From the NCBI GenBank assembly GCA_963576725.1, contig OY755240.1:62974003-63038002 (forward strand): DNA of 64,000 nt, read 5' to 3'. Position 1 is the first letter of the stretch, and every line of letters begins with the position of its first letter. The notes under the pieces are model-generated. The model had not been told where the DNA came from and searched no databases. It saw nothing but the letters and a program-made list of their open reading frames with translations. This document shows, one piece after another, positions 44,072-54,673 of this stretch. The DNA comes from Azorinus chamasolen (lineage: Eukaryota > Mollusca > Bivalvia > Cardiida > Solecurtidae). A program made the position numbers and the translations under genes.

Positions 44072-44113
44072 ATAGAACAGCCTTCGGGCGTATATTGCCC
44101 CGTCTTGCGATGC
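44072..44113 (+). mobile_element. 3' end of another tandem-core family (G)
   Basis: 'cttcgggcgtatattgcc' followed by 'ccgtcttgcgatgctcttg': the 3' subterminal repeat and CTCTTG terminus of a family whose body is absent. It begins abruptly in the middle of a family A unit. Confidence 0.5.
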
Positions 44114-44823
44114 TCTTGTTTCTGTAAGGAGCCATATCTCGGAACCTGTTGAGTTTTCTATGAGACTTTGTGTTAATGTTAAGTAACATAAAGAAATGAT
44201 GCTCTGCAAGTATCATTTACATTGACCTTGTTGATATCAAGGTCATAGTTGGGGTGGGATCATAATATAGGTCACTAGGTCAAATTTTAGAAAAATCACT
44301 CAAGTGGTCACATTTTTAGCCCAATCTTCATTGGTCAGAATGATTGTCTTGATAAAATAAATATTCTAAATCTTAAAAATCTTTGACAATCTTGTTCTCC
44401 AGAACCACTGCTCATGATCCACTATCAACATTGTTCCCTTAGGTCAATATAGGCCCCATCCTAGGACTACCCAGCCATAATCTTAAATCTATCGTAATCA
44501 GGTGAGCGATTAAGGGCCGTCTTGGCCCTCTTGTATGTTCTTAATTTACTACAATTTGACTAGCACAAATTCAGGAGATGATTTTCCATCAGATTCTTTA
44601 GGGAGACAGCTTAAATAAGTAGTTGGTGTCTCAGACAGCTTTGGTATAGAGTAAGCCTTATTTATTGTGACAAATTAATTTGAATCAATTTAAGACTCAC
44701 TGTGTGGAAGAATTACACACATCCCAAATAATTTTAAAGGTACATGTATTTCAAAGATAATCCTTTCCCTGTTGAATATTCATGTAAGAAATAAGGACAT
44801 ACAGGTACTTGATATTAATTAGT

Positions 44824-45073
44824 TTAACCCTTTCCCTGTTCTATATTTAGCCCAAATTTCAATACCTACTGAATATTCATTAACAAAATAGTTATAGAAA
44901 ATATGAAAGGTGGACCATTATAGACATTTTAGAAAGCAAAGAAACAGATCTTTCAAATTCTATAAGCAAACAGAGCAGACCCTGATCAGACGTCTCCTCT
45001 AGGAGCCGTCTGATCTGGGTCTACTCTGTTTGCAAATGCGTGAAAACACGTTTATATGAGGGAAAGGGTTTAA
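44824..45073 (+). mobile_element. TTAA-flanked palindromic MITE, family 2, complete
   Basis: TTAACCCTTTCCCTGTT at the left, ATGAGGGAAAGGGTTTAA at the right, core palindrome CGTCTCCTCTAGGAGCCGTC with arms as in the copy at 7207. Same length class (250 bp). Confidence 0.82.
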
Positions 45074-45119
45074 ATTTTTATAATGACATATGAACACCGG
45101 GCATTTTGGCTCAGGTGGA

Positions 45120-45320
45120 AACTGTTGAATCAGATCTATTATACTATGAGCAAACAGCAGACCTTGATCAGACGTCTCTGAGCCATCTGATCTAGATCTA
45201 CTCTGTTTGCAAAGGCATAAAAAGGCATTTATAAATATCAGAGAAAGGTTTAAAACAAACTTAACCCTTCCTCTCCTATAAACGTGTTTTCACACATCTG
45301 CAAACAGAGTAGACATCAGT
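45120..45320. mobile_element. Two further family 2 MITE fragments
   Basis: 45125-45250 carries the palindromic core (GAGCAAACAGCAGACC ... CTCTGTTTGC) with an outer arm. 45262-45318 is an inverted end (TTAACCCTTCCTCTCC ... GCAAACAGAGTAGAC) cut off at the centre of the palindrome. Confidence 0.6.
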
Positions 45321-45327
45321 TCTTGTA

Positions 45328-45559
45328 TTAACCCATTACCTCATAGGCTATTTTTGGATACAATCTCTTTGAATAAATCTACTGAAAAGGAGCATTTAAA
45401 CTAGAGAAAAAGGAAAATTTTAGAATTTTGTAGTTTGAAACCATTGTCATAAATAGAGCATTTGCTCCTACAGGAGCAAATGCTCTATTTATCACAATGG
45501 TTTCACAAAGTGACTTTTATAGAGTCGTCAAAATTCGTCAATATGAGGGAATGGGTTAA
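45328..45559 (+). mobile_element. TTAA-flanked MITE, family 3, complete
   Basis: The ends are TTAACCCATTACCTCATA and TATGAGGGAATGGGTTAA. The centre is a long hairpin of ATAAATAGAGCATTTGCTCC and its complement. It is distinct from family 2 inside but has the same TTAACCC tips. Inverted copy at 46360-46578; amplified at 47479-48746. Confidence 0.82.
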
Positions 45560-45724
45560 AAACAATTCCAGTTTAGATATGTTTCTACAGTTGATACTGT
45601 GGCCAAGTATTCCTCTGTCCATTTGCCATCATTACAAAAACTTATCTAATTGATATCCATGATAAAGGCTCTGATGCATCCCATATAATTTTAAAGGTGC
45701 TTCAAAGTTATGAAATAACTTAAA

Positions 45725-45968
45725 GCTGAACCTTTTGCTCCATGAGTATTTATGTAAGAACTAATGATATCATGAATATTTAATTAGATTATATTTTATA
45801 ATAGCACAGGAATATTTGGACATGGCAGAAACTGTAAAATCATTTCTATAGCATTTCATAAGCAAACAGAGCAGACCCAGATCAGATGTCTCCTATGGGA
45901 GACATCTGATCTGGGTCTACGCTGTTTGCAAAAGCATAGAAAGGCGTATTTATGGTGCAAAGGGTTAA
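45725..45968 (+). mobile_element. Family 2 MITE variant with GATGTCTCC centre
   Basis: Core AAGCAAACAGAGCAGACCC, centre GATGTCTCCTATGGGAGACATC quoted by its halves GATGTCTCC and GGGAGACATC, and a right end GCAAAGGGTTAA. The left TTAA tip is degenerate ('gctgaaccttttgctccat'). Confidence 0.65.
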
Positions 45969-46169
45969 AGAATGTGTGTTATGGTGTTTTCTTTAACCTT
46001 GTAACAAATGTTGAATCAATAGTCTTGTTTTCTCCAATGTAGCTATCAACTGAACAGATTATTCAAAAAAGTTGGTAGGGAAGTTGGCAGTTAGTGTTTC
46101 AGAGAAATGCCAGACTGATTTCTGTATTCCTTCTGACAGTTTAACCTCCATGATGCTTTGCGCAATCTG

Positions 46170-46250
46170 CAGTATTTGCAAACAGCTTGATTCCAGATGA
46201 AATGCAGAATAACTCCGCATCTCATCAGGGTCCAAGCTATTTGACACCTC
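46170..46250. mobile_element. Hairpin fragment related to the element at 51585
   Basis: 'gcaaacagcttgattccaga' faces 'tccgcatctcatcagggtcc': the same arms as at 51625-51690 (CAAACAGTTTGAATCCAGAT / ATCAGGATCCAAACTGTTTG). Confidence 0.5.
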
Positions 46251-46359
46251 ATCAGTAGATTCTCAAAATCTTAAATCAATTGTAAGTAAATACACTTAAA
46301 CTTCTCTAAACCAGACATACAGATAAGTTACAATGCCAGTCTTTTTAACAGGTGGCTAC

Positions 46360-46578
46360 TAAACCCATTCCCTCATATTGACGAATTTTGGTGCCTCTGC
46401 AAAAGTCACCTGTTGAAACCATTGTGATAAGTAGAGCATTTGCTCCTATAGGAGCAAATGTTCTATTTATCACAATTGTTTCAAACTACAAAATCCTTTT
46501 CTCTAGTTAATGCTTCTTTTCGGTAGATTCATTCAAAGAGCTTGGATCTGAAAAATAACCTATGAGGTAATGGGTTAA
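46360..46578 (-). mobile_element. TTAA-flanked MITE, family 3, inverted copy
   Basis: It runs from TAAACCCATTCCCTCATATT (left TTAA decayed to CTAA) to ACCTATGAGGTAATGGGTTAA, whose last 18 bases are the family end. Central AGAGCATTTGCTCC hairpin conserved. Confidence 0.75.
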
Positions 46579-46617
46579 TTCAGCCCCATCTGCTTAATTC
46601 AGGGTGACACTTTTGCC

Positions 46618-46850
46618 TTAACCCTTCGCTTGCTATTCACGTCAATATACGTACCTGTAAATAGTGAAGACCCAGATGAGCTGTCTCATCAGGGTCTGCA
46701 CTATTTACAAGTTGATTGTGCAACCAGTGCACTCCGCAGCAGTGACTGCACAGCAAAATACTTGTACACAGTGAAAATATGTAATTAAACAACAGGGCAT
46801 GGGTAAAGAAGGAGAAATAATTTTTTAAAATTCAGCAAGAGAAGGGTTAA
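46618..46850 (+). mobile_element. TTAA-flanked MITE, family 4, complete
   Basis: The ends are TTAACCCTTCGCTTGCTATT and TTCAGCAAGAGAAGGGTTAA. The middle has GTAAATAGTGAAGACCC and the inverted GGGTCTGCACTATTTAC. 233 bp, non-coding. Confidence 0.75.
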
Positions 46851-46866
46851 AAGATCTTCTTTTTTA

Positions 46867-47478
46867 GCTCACCAGAGCACAAAGTGCTCAGGGTGAGCTT
46901 TTGTGATTGCCTGATGTCTGTCGTCCGTCGGCATGCGTCGTGCGTCGTTCGTCGTCAACAATTTGAACCTTTAAACTTCTTCTCCTCTGAATCTACAGGG
47001 TTCTCAGCTTTCATCTTTGGCACATAGCATCACCTATAGGTCCTTTACAAAAGTTATATAAATTATGTCCCTGGAGTCAAAATTGGCCCCGCCACAGTCC
47101 CAGGGGTGGCCAGTTTTCTGTAGCTGACTGTTGTTTTCTGTACAAGTAGCAGAATGCTTGGCTCACTTATGTTAGGCATGGGGAAAACTTCAAAAATCTT
47201 CTTGTCAAAAACTATAAGTCACAGAGCTTAGATATTTGGTGTATAGATTTACTTAGTATACCTTATTGACATTGTTTAATATCATAGTTCTGAGGTTAAA
47301 ATTGGCCCTGCCCTGTTGGTTATACTTTAAAATAGATTTTTACACTATAAAGGTTCCTCTGAACTAGAAGGACTGTAAACAGGACTGTGTTACGCAATCA
47401 CTTGAGAGGGCAAGTTCCTGGTCAAACCTCTATGAAGTTGTCTGCTTCAGAATTAGTGTCTGTTTGTTCACATTGTTT
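46867..47478 (+). mobile_element. Tandem-core element, family C, 5' part
   Basis: The 5' hairpin AGCTCACCAGAGCAC-AAA-GTGCTCAGGGTGAGCT follows a T run, then CGTCGT simple sequence and ~160-bp units with 'ggttctcagctttcat' and 'gtcaaaattggcccc'. It stops where the family 3 MITE array begins; no 3' end of this copy was identified. Confidence 0.75.
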
Positions 47479-48746
47479 TTAACCCATTCCCTCATAGGCT
47501 ATTTTCAGATCCTGCCTCTTGGAAAATTTCAGAATTGTGTAGATTTGAAACCATTGTGATAAATAGAGCATTTACTCCGATGGAGCAAATGCTCTATTTA
47601 TCACAATGGTTTCATAAAGTGACTATTATACCTCTTTGAATAAATCTACTGATAAGGAGCATTAATTAGAGAAAAGGAAAATTTCAAAATTGTGTTGATT
47701 TAAAACCATTGTGATAAATAGAGCATTTACTCCTATGGAGCAAATGCTCTATTTATCACAAAGGCTTTTTTCAGATCCTACCTCTTTGAATAAAACTACT
47801 GATAAGGAGCATTAATTATAGGAAAGGAAAATTTCAGAATTGTGTAGATATGAAACCATTGTAATAAATAGAATATTTACTCCTATGGAGCTTTTGCTCT
47901 ATTTATCACAATGGTTAGCAAATGCTCTAGTTATCACAAAGGCTTTTTTCAGATCCTACCTTTTTGAATAAATCTACTGATAAGGAGCAGTAATTAGAGA
48001 AAAGGATACTTTCAGAATTGTGTAGATTTCAAACCATTGTGATAAATAGAGCATTTCCTTCATAGGAGTGAATTAACTCATATACAAACCACATATAAAG
48101 TTACATACCGGTATGCGTCAGATCAGAATCCATACCGTGTGCTAATTTAGGTCAAGTCGTGCTAAGCAGTGATAGGGTTGTCATCTGTTAGAAATGTTGT
48201 CTGCTTATTCAAAGAGGTAAATCTGGGTCTACTCTGTTTGCAAATGCGTGAAAACATGTTTATATGAATGAGGGAAAGGGTTAATTAGAGAATAGGACAA
48301 TTTCAGAATTGTGTAGATTTGAAACCATTGTGATAAATAGTGCATTTACTCCTATGGAGCAAATGCTCTATTTATCACAAAGGCAAATGCTCTATTCATC
48401 ACACTGGTTTCATAAAGTGACTATTATACCTCTTTGAATAAATCTACTGATAAGGAGCATTAATTAGAGAAAAAGAAAATTTCAGAATTGTGTAGATTTG
48501 AAACCATTGTGATAAATAGAACATTTACTCCTATGGAGCAAATGCTCTATTTATCACAAAGGCTTTTTTCAGATCCTACCTCTTTGAATAAATCTACTGA
48601 TAAAGAGCATTAATTATAGAAAAGGAAAATTTCAGAATTGTGTAGATTTGAAACCATTGTGATAAATAGAACATTTACTCCTATGGAGCTTTTGCTCTAT
48701 TTATCACAATGGTTAGCAAATGCTCTATTTATCACAAAGGCTTTTT
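47479..48746 (+). repeat. Family 3 MITE expanded into a local satellite
   Basis: It starts with the family tip TTAACCCATTCCCTCATA and then repeats the element's interior. The hairpin ATAAATAGAGCATTTACTCC / GGAGCAAATGCTCTATTTAT recurs at about 47565, 47717, 47866, 48045 (half only), 48342, 48514 and 48667, separated by 'ctttgaataaatctactgat' and 'ttagagaaaaggaaaatttc'. The block 47630-47945 is repeated at 48418-48740, so amplification was by both unit and multi-unit duplication. Confidence 0.88.
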
Positions 48747-49442
48747 TAGCTCACCAGAGCACAAAGTGCTCAGGGTGAGCTTTTGTGATTGCCTGATGTC
48801 CGTCGTCCGTTGGCGTGCGTCGTGCGTCGTGCGTCGTCAGTCGTCAACAATTTGAACCTTTAAAAATCTTCTCCTCTGAATCTACAGGGTTCTCAGCTTT
48901 CATCTTTGGCGCATAGCATGATATGTTGGTCCTCTACAAAAGTTATATAAATTATACCCCTGGGGTCAAAATTGGCCATGCCCCAGGGGATTTCAGTTTT
49001 CAATAGAAACATATAGTGAAAACTTTGAACATCATCTCCTCTAAAACTAGAAGGTCCTCAGCTTTCATATTTGGCACATAGCTTCAACTTCAGGGCTTCT
49101 ACAAAAGTTATATAAATTATGCCCCTAGGGTCAAAATTGGTCCAACCCCAGGGATTGCCAGTTTTTGGTAGCTGACTGATCCCATGGGATCACTAGTTAT
49201 GCATAGGAAAAACTTTAAAAATATTCTTGTCAGAAACTACATGTCTCAGAGCTTAGATATTTGGTGTATATATTTACTTAGCATAACTTTATGGTGTTCT
49301 ATTGCATCTTGGAGAGCAGTGTCTATTTTTAGCTGACTATTTTAAGCATACATCTCCCTTTCACACTTTTTGATTACAACTGGATTGCCTCCCTTCTGGA
49401 TAATGGCAGTTGCAAATTAGATCTGACCTGTAAATAGAACAA

Positions 49443-49565
49443 TTAACCCTTTACTCCATAAATATGCATTTCTACACCTTTGCAAACAGAGTAGACCCAG
49501 ATCAGATGGCTCATGTATTAGCCATCTGATCAATCTGCTGTATTTGCTTATGATATAATATAGTG
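49443..49565 (-). mobile_element. Family 2 MITE, partial, inside C
   Basis: TTAACCCTTTACTCCATAAA, then the palindromic core (GCAAACAGAGTAGACCC ... GGCTCATGTATTAGCC ... TGTATTTGC). The distal arm is missing. Confidence 0.6.
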
Positions 49566-49626
49566 CAAATTGCATTAAATTATTTTTATTTTGTGTACAA
49601 TATACATGCACTTATAATATGTTTAC

Positions 49627-49873
49627 TAAAGCCTTTCCCTCATATAAATGACTTTTCATGCATTTGCAAACAGAACAGACCAAATCAGACGGCTCCTATA
49701 ACAGCTGTCTGATCAGGGTCTGATCTGTTTGTCAATGGAATATGAAATATGTTTCTTTACTTTCTAAAATGGCTATACTGTCCCACTTTCCATATTTCAT
49801 TACAACTATTTTGTCCATGAATATTCACTAGGTATTGAAATTTTGAATAAACATAGAACAGGGGAAGGGTTAA
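49627..49873 (-). mobile_element. TTAA MITE, family 2, complete and inverted, inside C
   Basis: It has TAAAGCCTTTCCCTCATATA at the left and AACAGGGGAAGGGTTAA at the right. Centre GGCTCCTATAACAGCTGTCT is a mildly decayed palindrome. Confidence 0.75.
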
Positions 49874-50229
49874 AAGCACATCAATCTTAAGATAAGATAT
49901 GAATAATAATATGAACTCATGAAGATGTAATGAAAATATCTGAAATTTTGAACATAAGTATAGATGAATTTATTCTTTCTGAATTAAAATTTGCCCCACC
50001 CCAGGGCCGGCTAGTTTACTATAGAAACATATGGTGAAATCTTTGAAAATCTTCTCTCCTGATTGTCTGGTGAGCGATGTCAGGGCCATTCTGGCCCTCT
50101 TGTTTTGAACTAAATATCTTGTTTAGGGGAGTGTTACTGAAGATACAACAAGTGATAGTTTAACTATTCCCCTAATGAACATGTATGCATGAACTGATCA
50201 TTTCATATATATTCATTAACTTAATGTTT

Positions 50230-50352
50230 ACACAGTCAAATTTTCAAGGGAATTTTTGCTTTGGTAAATGCTGTAGGATCCTATAAAATTTCGCAAGCAA
50301 ACAGAGCAGACTGTTTGCAAAGGCATGAAAGGGCTGTTATATCAGGGAAACT
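50230..50352 (+). mobile_element. Family 2 MITE with deleted centre
   Basis: 'gcaagcaaacagagcagac' is joined directly to 'tgtttgcaaaggcatgaaa', so the central palindrome has been removed exactly between its arms. Confidence 0.55.
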
Positions 50353-50460
50353 TTCAAATGTTTTTAGCTCACCTGAGCCAAAGGCTCAAGGTGAGCTATT
50401 GTGACCGCCTGTCGTCCGTCGTCCGTCTGTCCGCCTGTCCGTCTGTCCGCACTCACCAAA

Positions 50461-50697
50461 GGGTAGTTGTGTGACTTTTTCTAACTAGTCGCACAAGTAA
50501 AATCATTAACCTGGCCATCTCTTGTGACATTAACCTGGCCATTTATTGTGACATTAACCTGGCCAATTGTGGGACATAGGGTTAGGGTTAGGGTTAGCTT
50601 CCAGATCATTCTTTTCCAAAGTTAGAGCCAAAAATAGTTTTACTTGTGGGACTAGTCCCACAAGAAAAGATCAAAGGAAAAAGTCACACAACTACCC
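50461..50697. mobile_element. 237-bp MITE with telomere-like TTAGGG repeats, copy 2
   Basis: It is about 97% identical to 36652-36888 by eye and exactly the same length. The flanks also match: TCCGCACTCACCAAA before and AT(C/T)(C/T)GTTAG(C/T) before a TGTCCGTC run after. TAGGGTTAGGGTTAGGG is fully conserved. Confidence 0.87.
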
Positions 50698-51337
50698 ATT
50701 TGTTAGTGTGTCCGTCCGTCTGTCCGTTCACTTTTATTTCAAATGACTTCCTCTCCTAAACCACTGGGAGGATTTCAACCAAATTTCACAGAAATGTACC
50801 TTATGGTGTCCTCTATCAGTTTTGTTAAAATCATGACCCCCGGGCAAAAAAATGGCCCCGCCCCACTACTTTTACAGGGTTTTTTTTAAATCTTTAAAAA
50901 TCTTCTTCTCTGAAACCACAATTTCTAGAGCTTTGATATTTGGTATATATTATCATCTAATGGTCCTTTACCAAGTTTGTTAAAATGATGACCCCTGGGC
51001 CAAAAATGGCCCTGCCCTGGGGCTTGTAGTTTTTACATAGACTTATATAGGGAAACCTTTAAAAAGCTTTTTGTCTGAAACCACATACTCTAGAGCTAAG
51101 ATATTTGGTATGAAGCAGCACCTAATATACCACTACCAGGTGTGTTCAAATAATGACCCCTGGGCCAAAAATGGTCTCACCCTGGGGTTTATGCTACTTA
51201 ACATCAGAATCTGTAACACTTAAAAGGTAATTTCCTCACAGTTATTTCCCTTGTCCCATCAGCATAGCCATAAGGGACAAAGGGAGATAACTGCATCTCC
51301 AGAATAGTGATTCTATTTATAACTATTTATAATAAAA

Positions 51338-51502
51338 TGTTGAAGGTGAATCAGTGTAGCTGTTTTAGAAGGCATAGAAACAGATCTATCAAATTCCATT
51401 AGCAAATAGCAGAACCTGATCCTATAGGAGCCACCTTATCTGGGTCTACTCTGTTTGCAGATGCATGAAAACAAGTTTATATGAGGGAAATTATGGGTTA
51501 AA
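51338..51502 (+). mobile_element. Family 2 MITE, 5'-shortened
   Basis: 'agaaacagatctatcaaatt', 'ttagcaaatagcagaacctg', centre CCTATAGGAGCC, then 'tgcatgaaaacaagtttata' and ATGAGGGAAATTATGGGTTAA, whose last bases keep GGGTTAA. Confidence 0.65.
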
Positions 51503-51584
51503 TAAACAACTCCAGATCCTAATCTGCAGTTCAAAGGTTACAGCACTGGGCAGTAAAATCTCTCCAGGTCAATGCATGACTCTT

Positions 51585-51700
51585 AACTCTTTGCATGCTA
51601 GTGGTGAAACTGTGATTACCTATGCAAACAGTTTGAATCCAGATGAGAGGCCGCATACTGCGGCGTCTCATCAGGATCCAAACTGTTTGTCATCTTACTT
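51585..51700 (+). mobile_element. Hairpin element with GCCGCATACTGCGGC centre
   Basis: TTAACTCTTTGCATGC at the left. Arms CAAACAGTTTGAATCCAGAT and ATCAGGATCCAAACTGTTTG around GAGGCCGCATACTGCGGCGTC. Related pieces at 1470-1500 and 46170-46250. Right tip not found. Confidence 0.6.
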
Positions 51701-52369
51701 TCATTTTTTTTGCAAAAATATGGTTTATTTTAAGAATTGAAGCAGATGACAATAACTTTTTGTTGAGGACGAAACATTAAAGGCATTTTGAAAGGGATGT
51801 TGACCCATTAACCCCAGTGTGTAGTGTGAGTGATAGCTAGATGTTACATGGTGTCTTCCAATGTCTCTCAAATTAGATGTGGGAGATATTGGAAAGTAAC
51901 AATTCAGTCAATCAAGGAAAATGATCACCATCTAGACTTTTGATCTGGGTCCAAACCCAACTGATGTAAGTCATGGTAATGTTTAAGAAAACTGTGAAAA
52001 CATGATTATGCAATGGCCCAACTGATATAAGTCATGGCAATTCTTAAGAAAACATGATAATGCATTTGCCCCCCTAACAATGATAGGTGTTAAAATTACT
52101 ACTGTGGATTAAGTCTGCTGCCCAAAAAAGCATCTTAAATATAACTTTTTTTTATAAAATTTGATGACAACACATTAAAAAGTCCTAAAATGTCTGAATC
52201 TTGTATGATATTAATGAAATAACTGAGTAAATATAACTTAATTATAACAGTAGACGTAACTCTTCTAAATTTCAATTGTTAAAAATACTAATGACCCGTT
52301 TAATTGAATTATCATCAGATATTCACACCTAGAGCTAGAATTATTTCTAAACACCTATTAACCCTTAAC

Positions 52370-52755
52370 CTGTTTGCTTTGACAAAAATTGATCTGGGAC
52401 TACTCTTGTTTGCTAATGCTTAAAAAATTGGTATTGCCATAAATAGAAGTTTTAGCTTTGAAAAAAAACTGTAAAATCAAATCTATATCTTGTCAAATGT
52501 AAACAGAGCAGACCCTGATCAGACAGCTTCTATAGCAGCCGTCTGATCTAGTCTACTCTTATTTTTAATGTGTAAAACACATTATTTCTCTGAAGAGAAG
52601 TTTTTGCTTTGACAAAAACTGTAGAATCCGATCTATATTGTGTCAAAAGAAACAGAGAAGACCCAGATCAGACAGCTTCCGTAGGAGTCGTCTGATCTGA
52701 GTCTACTCTGTTTGCTAATGCATGAAAACAGCTTTATATGAGGGAAAGGGTTAAA
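52370..52755 (+). mobile_element. Two or three family 2 MITEs side by side
   Basis: 52370-52435 begins TTAACCCTTAACCTG and has lost its centre. 52455-52600 and 52600-52754 each hold a palindromic core (GACAGCTTCTATAGCAGCCGTC-type, quoted as GACAGCTTC and GCAGCCGTC), and the last one ends ATGAGGGAAAGGGTTAA. Confidence 0.65.
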
Positions 52756-53130
52756 CGATTTTTAAAGATATTCTTATTGGTCATTTCACACAAAAACTGG
52801 CATTATGTACTGCCTAGCACTTTATTTGCCTATATACCTGGGTCAAGGTATAATTGCATAGCTTTATTGAAGTCATTTGAATTTCTCAAAGACCAGTTTT
52901 TTAGCTAAGGCAAAAATGGCATAAGTTGTAAACAGTTTAGATCTTGGTCAACCAGTCACTTGGTATTAGTTCTGAATCCAGTTCAAGTTTATTCAGCAGT
53001 GAAAGGATGAAAGCAGTGCACTAAGCTTATTTCATCTGCTAGAAATGTTGTCCACTGAAAAATTAACATGTCAATATACATTTATTACTGTAACTCAGGT
53101 GAGCGATATAGGGCCAATGGCCCTCTTGTT

Positions 53131-53848
53131 ATAACTAGAATTTTATTAATCCATGAATGTAGAATTTTAAAAATGGGATGGCCCATTGTTGTTTAATGGT
53201 AGGGTCCATTCAGAATAAAAGTGTATATATGTAAGATTTTGAATGATGAACAGTCTGAACATGGTTAGAGTGTCTCAAGGGGTCCTCTGATCTGGGTCTA
53301 CACTGCTTTCAATGACAGTACAATATACATCCATTTCTCTAATTCAAAATAGGTTATATTTACATATAAAAATACATGTACTAGTCCGGCAGGAAACACA
53401 ACATACAAAACACACAACCGCCCAAACACCACCACAACAAAAACAGTAAATGTACATGCATATCAAAAGACACAAAGAGACACACAAAGACACAACACAT
53501 AAACAATAGGGGGGATATAGAAGTACCGCCTTGAAACAGGCAGTAACTATTGTCACTGGGGGTTTAAACTGGTTTAGGGGCACCCACTCTCATACTTATT
53601 CCATCCCCACTCTAAAAGACAAACAGTGTAAATAAACATATCCCCTCTCTGACTAATCTACAACAACTGCGATGGCAAATACAGTGGTAAATTGCATATA
53701 AATTGAACACATATTTAAGTGAAACTAACTGGATCCACTTATCGCTAGTGTACTCAATGATTTAGCAAGTCATTGTAAATTAGGGAGTGTGTTTTGCATC
53801 ACTGTGAGTCACCTTTGGGTCGCTTGCATCTTGCCGTGGTTCTGGGGC
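53131..53848. other. Unannotated; decayed MITE piece
   Basis: 'ggtcctctgatctgggtcta' at about 53282 is a half-palindrome of family 2. An ACACAAAGACAC-rich stretch lies at about 53450-53500. No gene. Confidence 0.45.
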
Positions 53849-54097
53849 TTAACCCTTTCCCTGTTTTATGTTTATTACAAATTTCATTATCTACTGAATA
53901 TTCATGGACAAATTAGTTATAATGAATATGGAAGGTGGAACACTGTAACACTTTTAGAAAGTATAGAATCAGATCTATCAAATTCCATTAGCAAACAGAG
54001 CAGACCTTGATCAGACGGATCCTCTAGGAGCCGTCTGATCTGGGTCTACTCCGTTTGCAGATGCGTGAAAACACGTTTATACAAGGGAAAGGGTTAA
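53849..54097 (+). mobile_element. TTAA-flanked palindromic MITE, family 2, complete
   Basis: TTAACCCTTTCCCTGTTTTA ... ACAAGGGAAAGGGTTAA with all internal blocks of the copy at 7207, 249 bp. Confidence 0.82.
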
Positions 54098-54119
54098 TTG
54101 TCACATGGGATGTTTTTGT

Positions 54120-54340
54120 TTATTTGACAGAGATTACCCCCTCTGCCAAGAACTAAAAGGAAGGCAGGTCGGTGGTTTTGATCCCATGCATTGATTTGCA
54201 GCGAATGAGATTAGTCGAAATCATCTTCTTGAAATCATCCCTCATCATCATGTCATCTCATCATTCATCGGCGCTATATGACCTATTCAGTGTCGCAGTG
54301 CCGTAAAACCCAACTCGATCACTCACTCACTCACTCTCAC
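54120..54340 (+). mobile_element. SINE with decayed head, (ACTC)n tail
   Basis: The 3' end TGCCGTAAAACCCAACTC and tail CACTCACTCACTCACTC match the end of the minus-strand SINE at 30811 (GTTAAACCCAACTCACTCAC). 'ggtggttttgatccca' near 54171 may be a worn box B. No clear target duplication, because the hAT element starts at its right edge. Confidence 0.6.
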
Positions 54341-54345
54341 ATATA

Positions 54346-54353
54346 GTAAGCAC
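54346..54353. repeat. Left target-site duplication of the hAT-type element
   Basis: GTAAGCAC, matched 7 of 8 by GTAAACAC at 57526-57533. Confidence 0.75.
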
Positions 54354-54673
54354 TAGTGGTGTCCCGATAATCGATTATAATCGAAAATCAGTCGAGCTCA
54401 GTCACAAACCAAGCGCTCGAGCGCGACTTGGCCGTTTCCGATTAATCGGAATGTGGAGAATCACGGAAATAACCAACATTATTTGTAATCTTATGCATTG
54501 CGCGGCATGTTCGTGGTATTTCAACACTAAAACTATATCACGATTCCTATATTTGCTATTAAATGAACAACCAGGGTTTGATCTTAGCGCTTGCATACTC
54601 GCGAAATGACAGTAGAAAATGAAAATTGAGAGTTGAAATTTCAAGCACTCGAAAAAGAAAATGAGTACTTTTT

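Larger units (their letters stand above)
40250..44533 (+). mobile_element. Tandem-core element, family A, copy 1 (carries nested element B)
   Basis: The 5' hairpin is AGCTCACCTGAGCC-AAA-GGCTCAAGGTGAGCT, then a (CCGT)n tract and a core of eight 157-bp units. The landmark 'gcaatttcttgtgcaac' starts at 40353, 43084, 43241, 43398, 43555, 43712, 43869 and 44024. The 3' side has 'aatcaggtgagcgat' (complement of the 5' AGCTCACCTGA arm), a GGGCC/GGCCC hairpin and CTCTTGT. Family B (40475-43045) is inserted in the first core unit. Near 44070 the core joins the 3' end of another family. Confidence 0.85.
48748..50104 (+). mobile_element. Tandem-core element, family C, complete copy
   Basis: It has the same 5' hairpin as at 46867, immediately after a T run of the MITE array, ~160-bp core units, and the 3' end CTGGTGAGCGATG (complement of the 5' arm), GGGCCATTCTGGCCC and CTCTTGTT. 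Two TTAA MITEs lie inside (49443-49565 partial and 49627-49873). Confidence 0.82.
50366..53130 (+). mobile_element. Tandem-core element, family A, copy 2 with nested MITEs
   Basis: The 5' hairpin is identical to that at 40250. Then a (CCGT)n tract split by the TTAGGG MITE (50461-50697) and a core unlike copy 1 ('tcctctcctaaaccactggg', 'aaatggccccgcccc'). The 3' end is AACTCAGGTGAGCGATATA, GGGCCAATGGCCC and CTCTTGTT. TTAA-type MITEs lie within at 51338-51502, 51585-51700 and 52370-52755. Confidence 0.82.
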
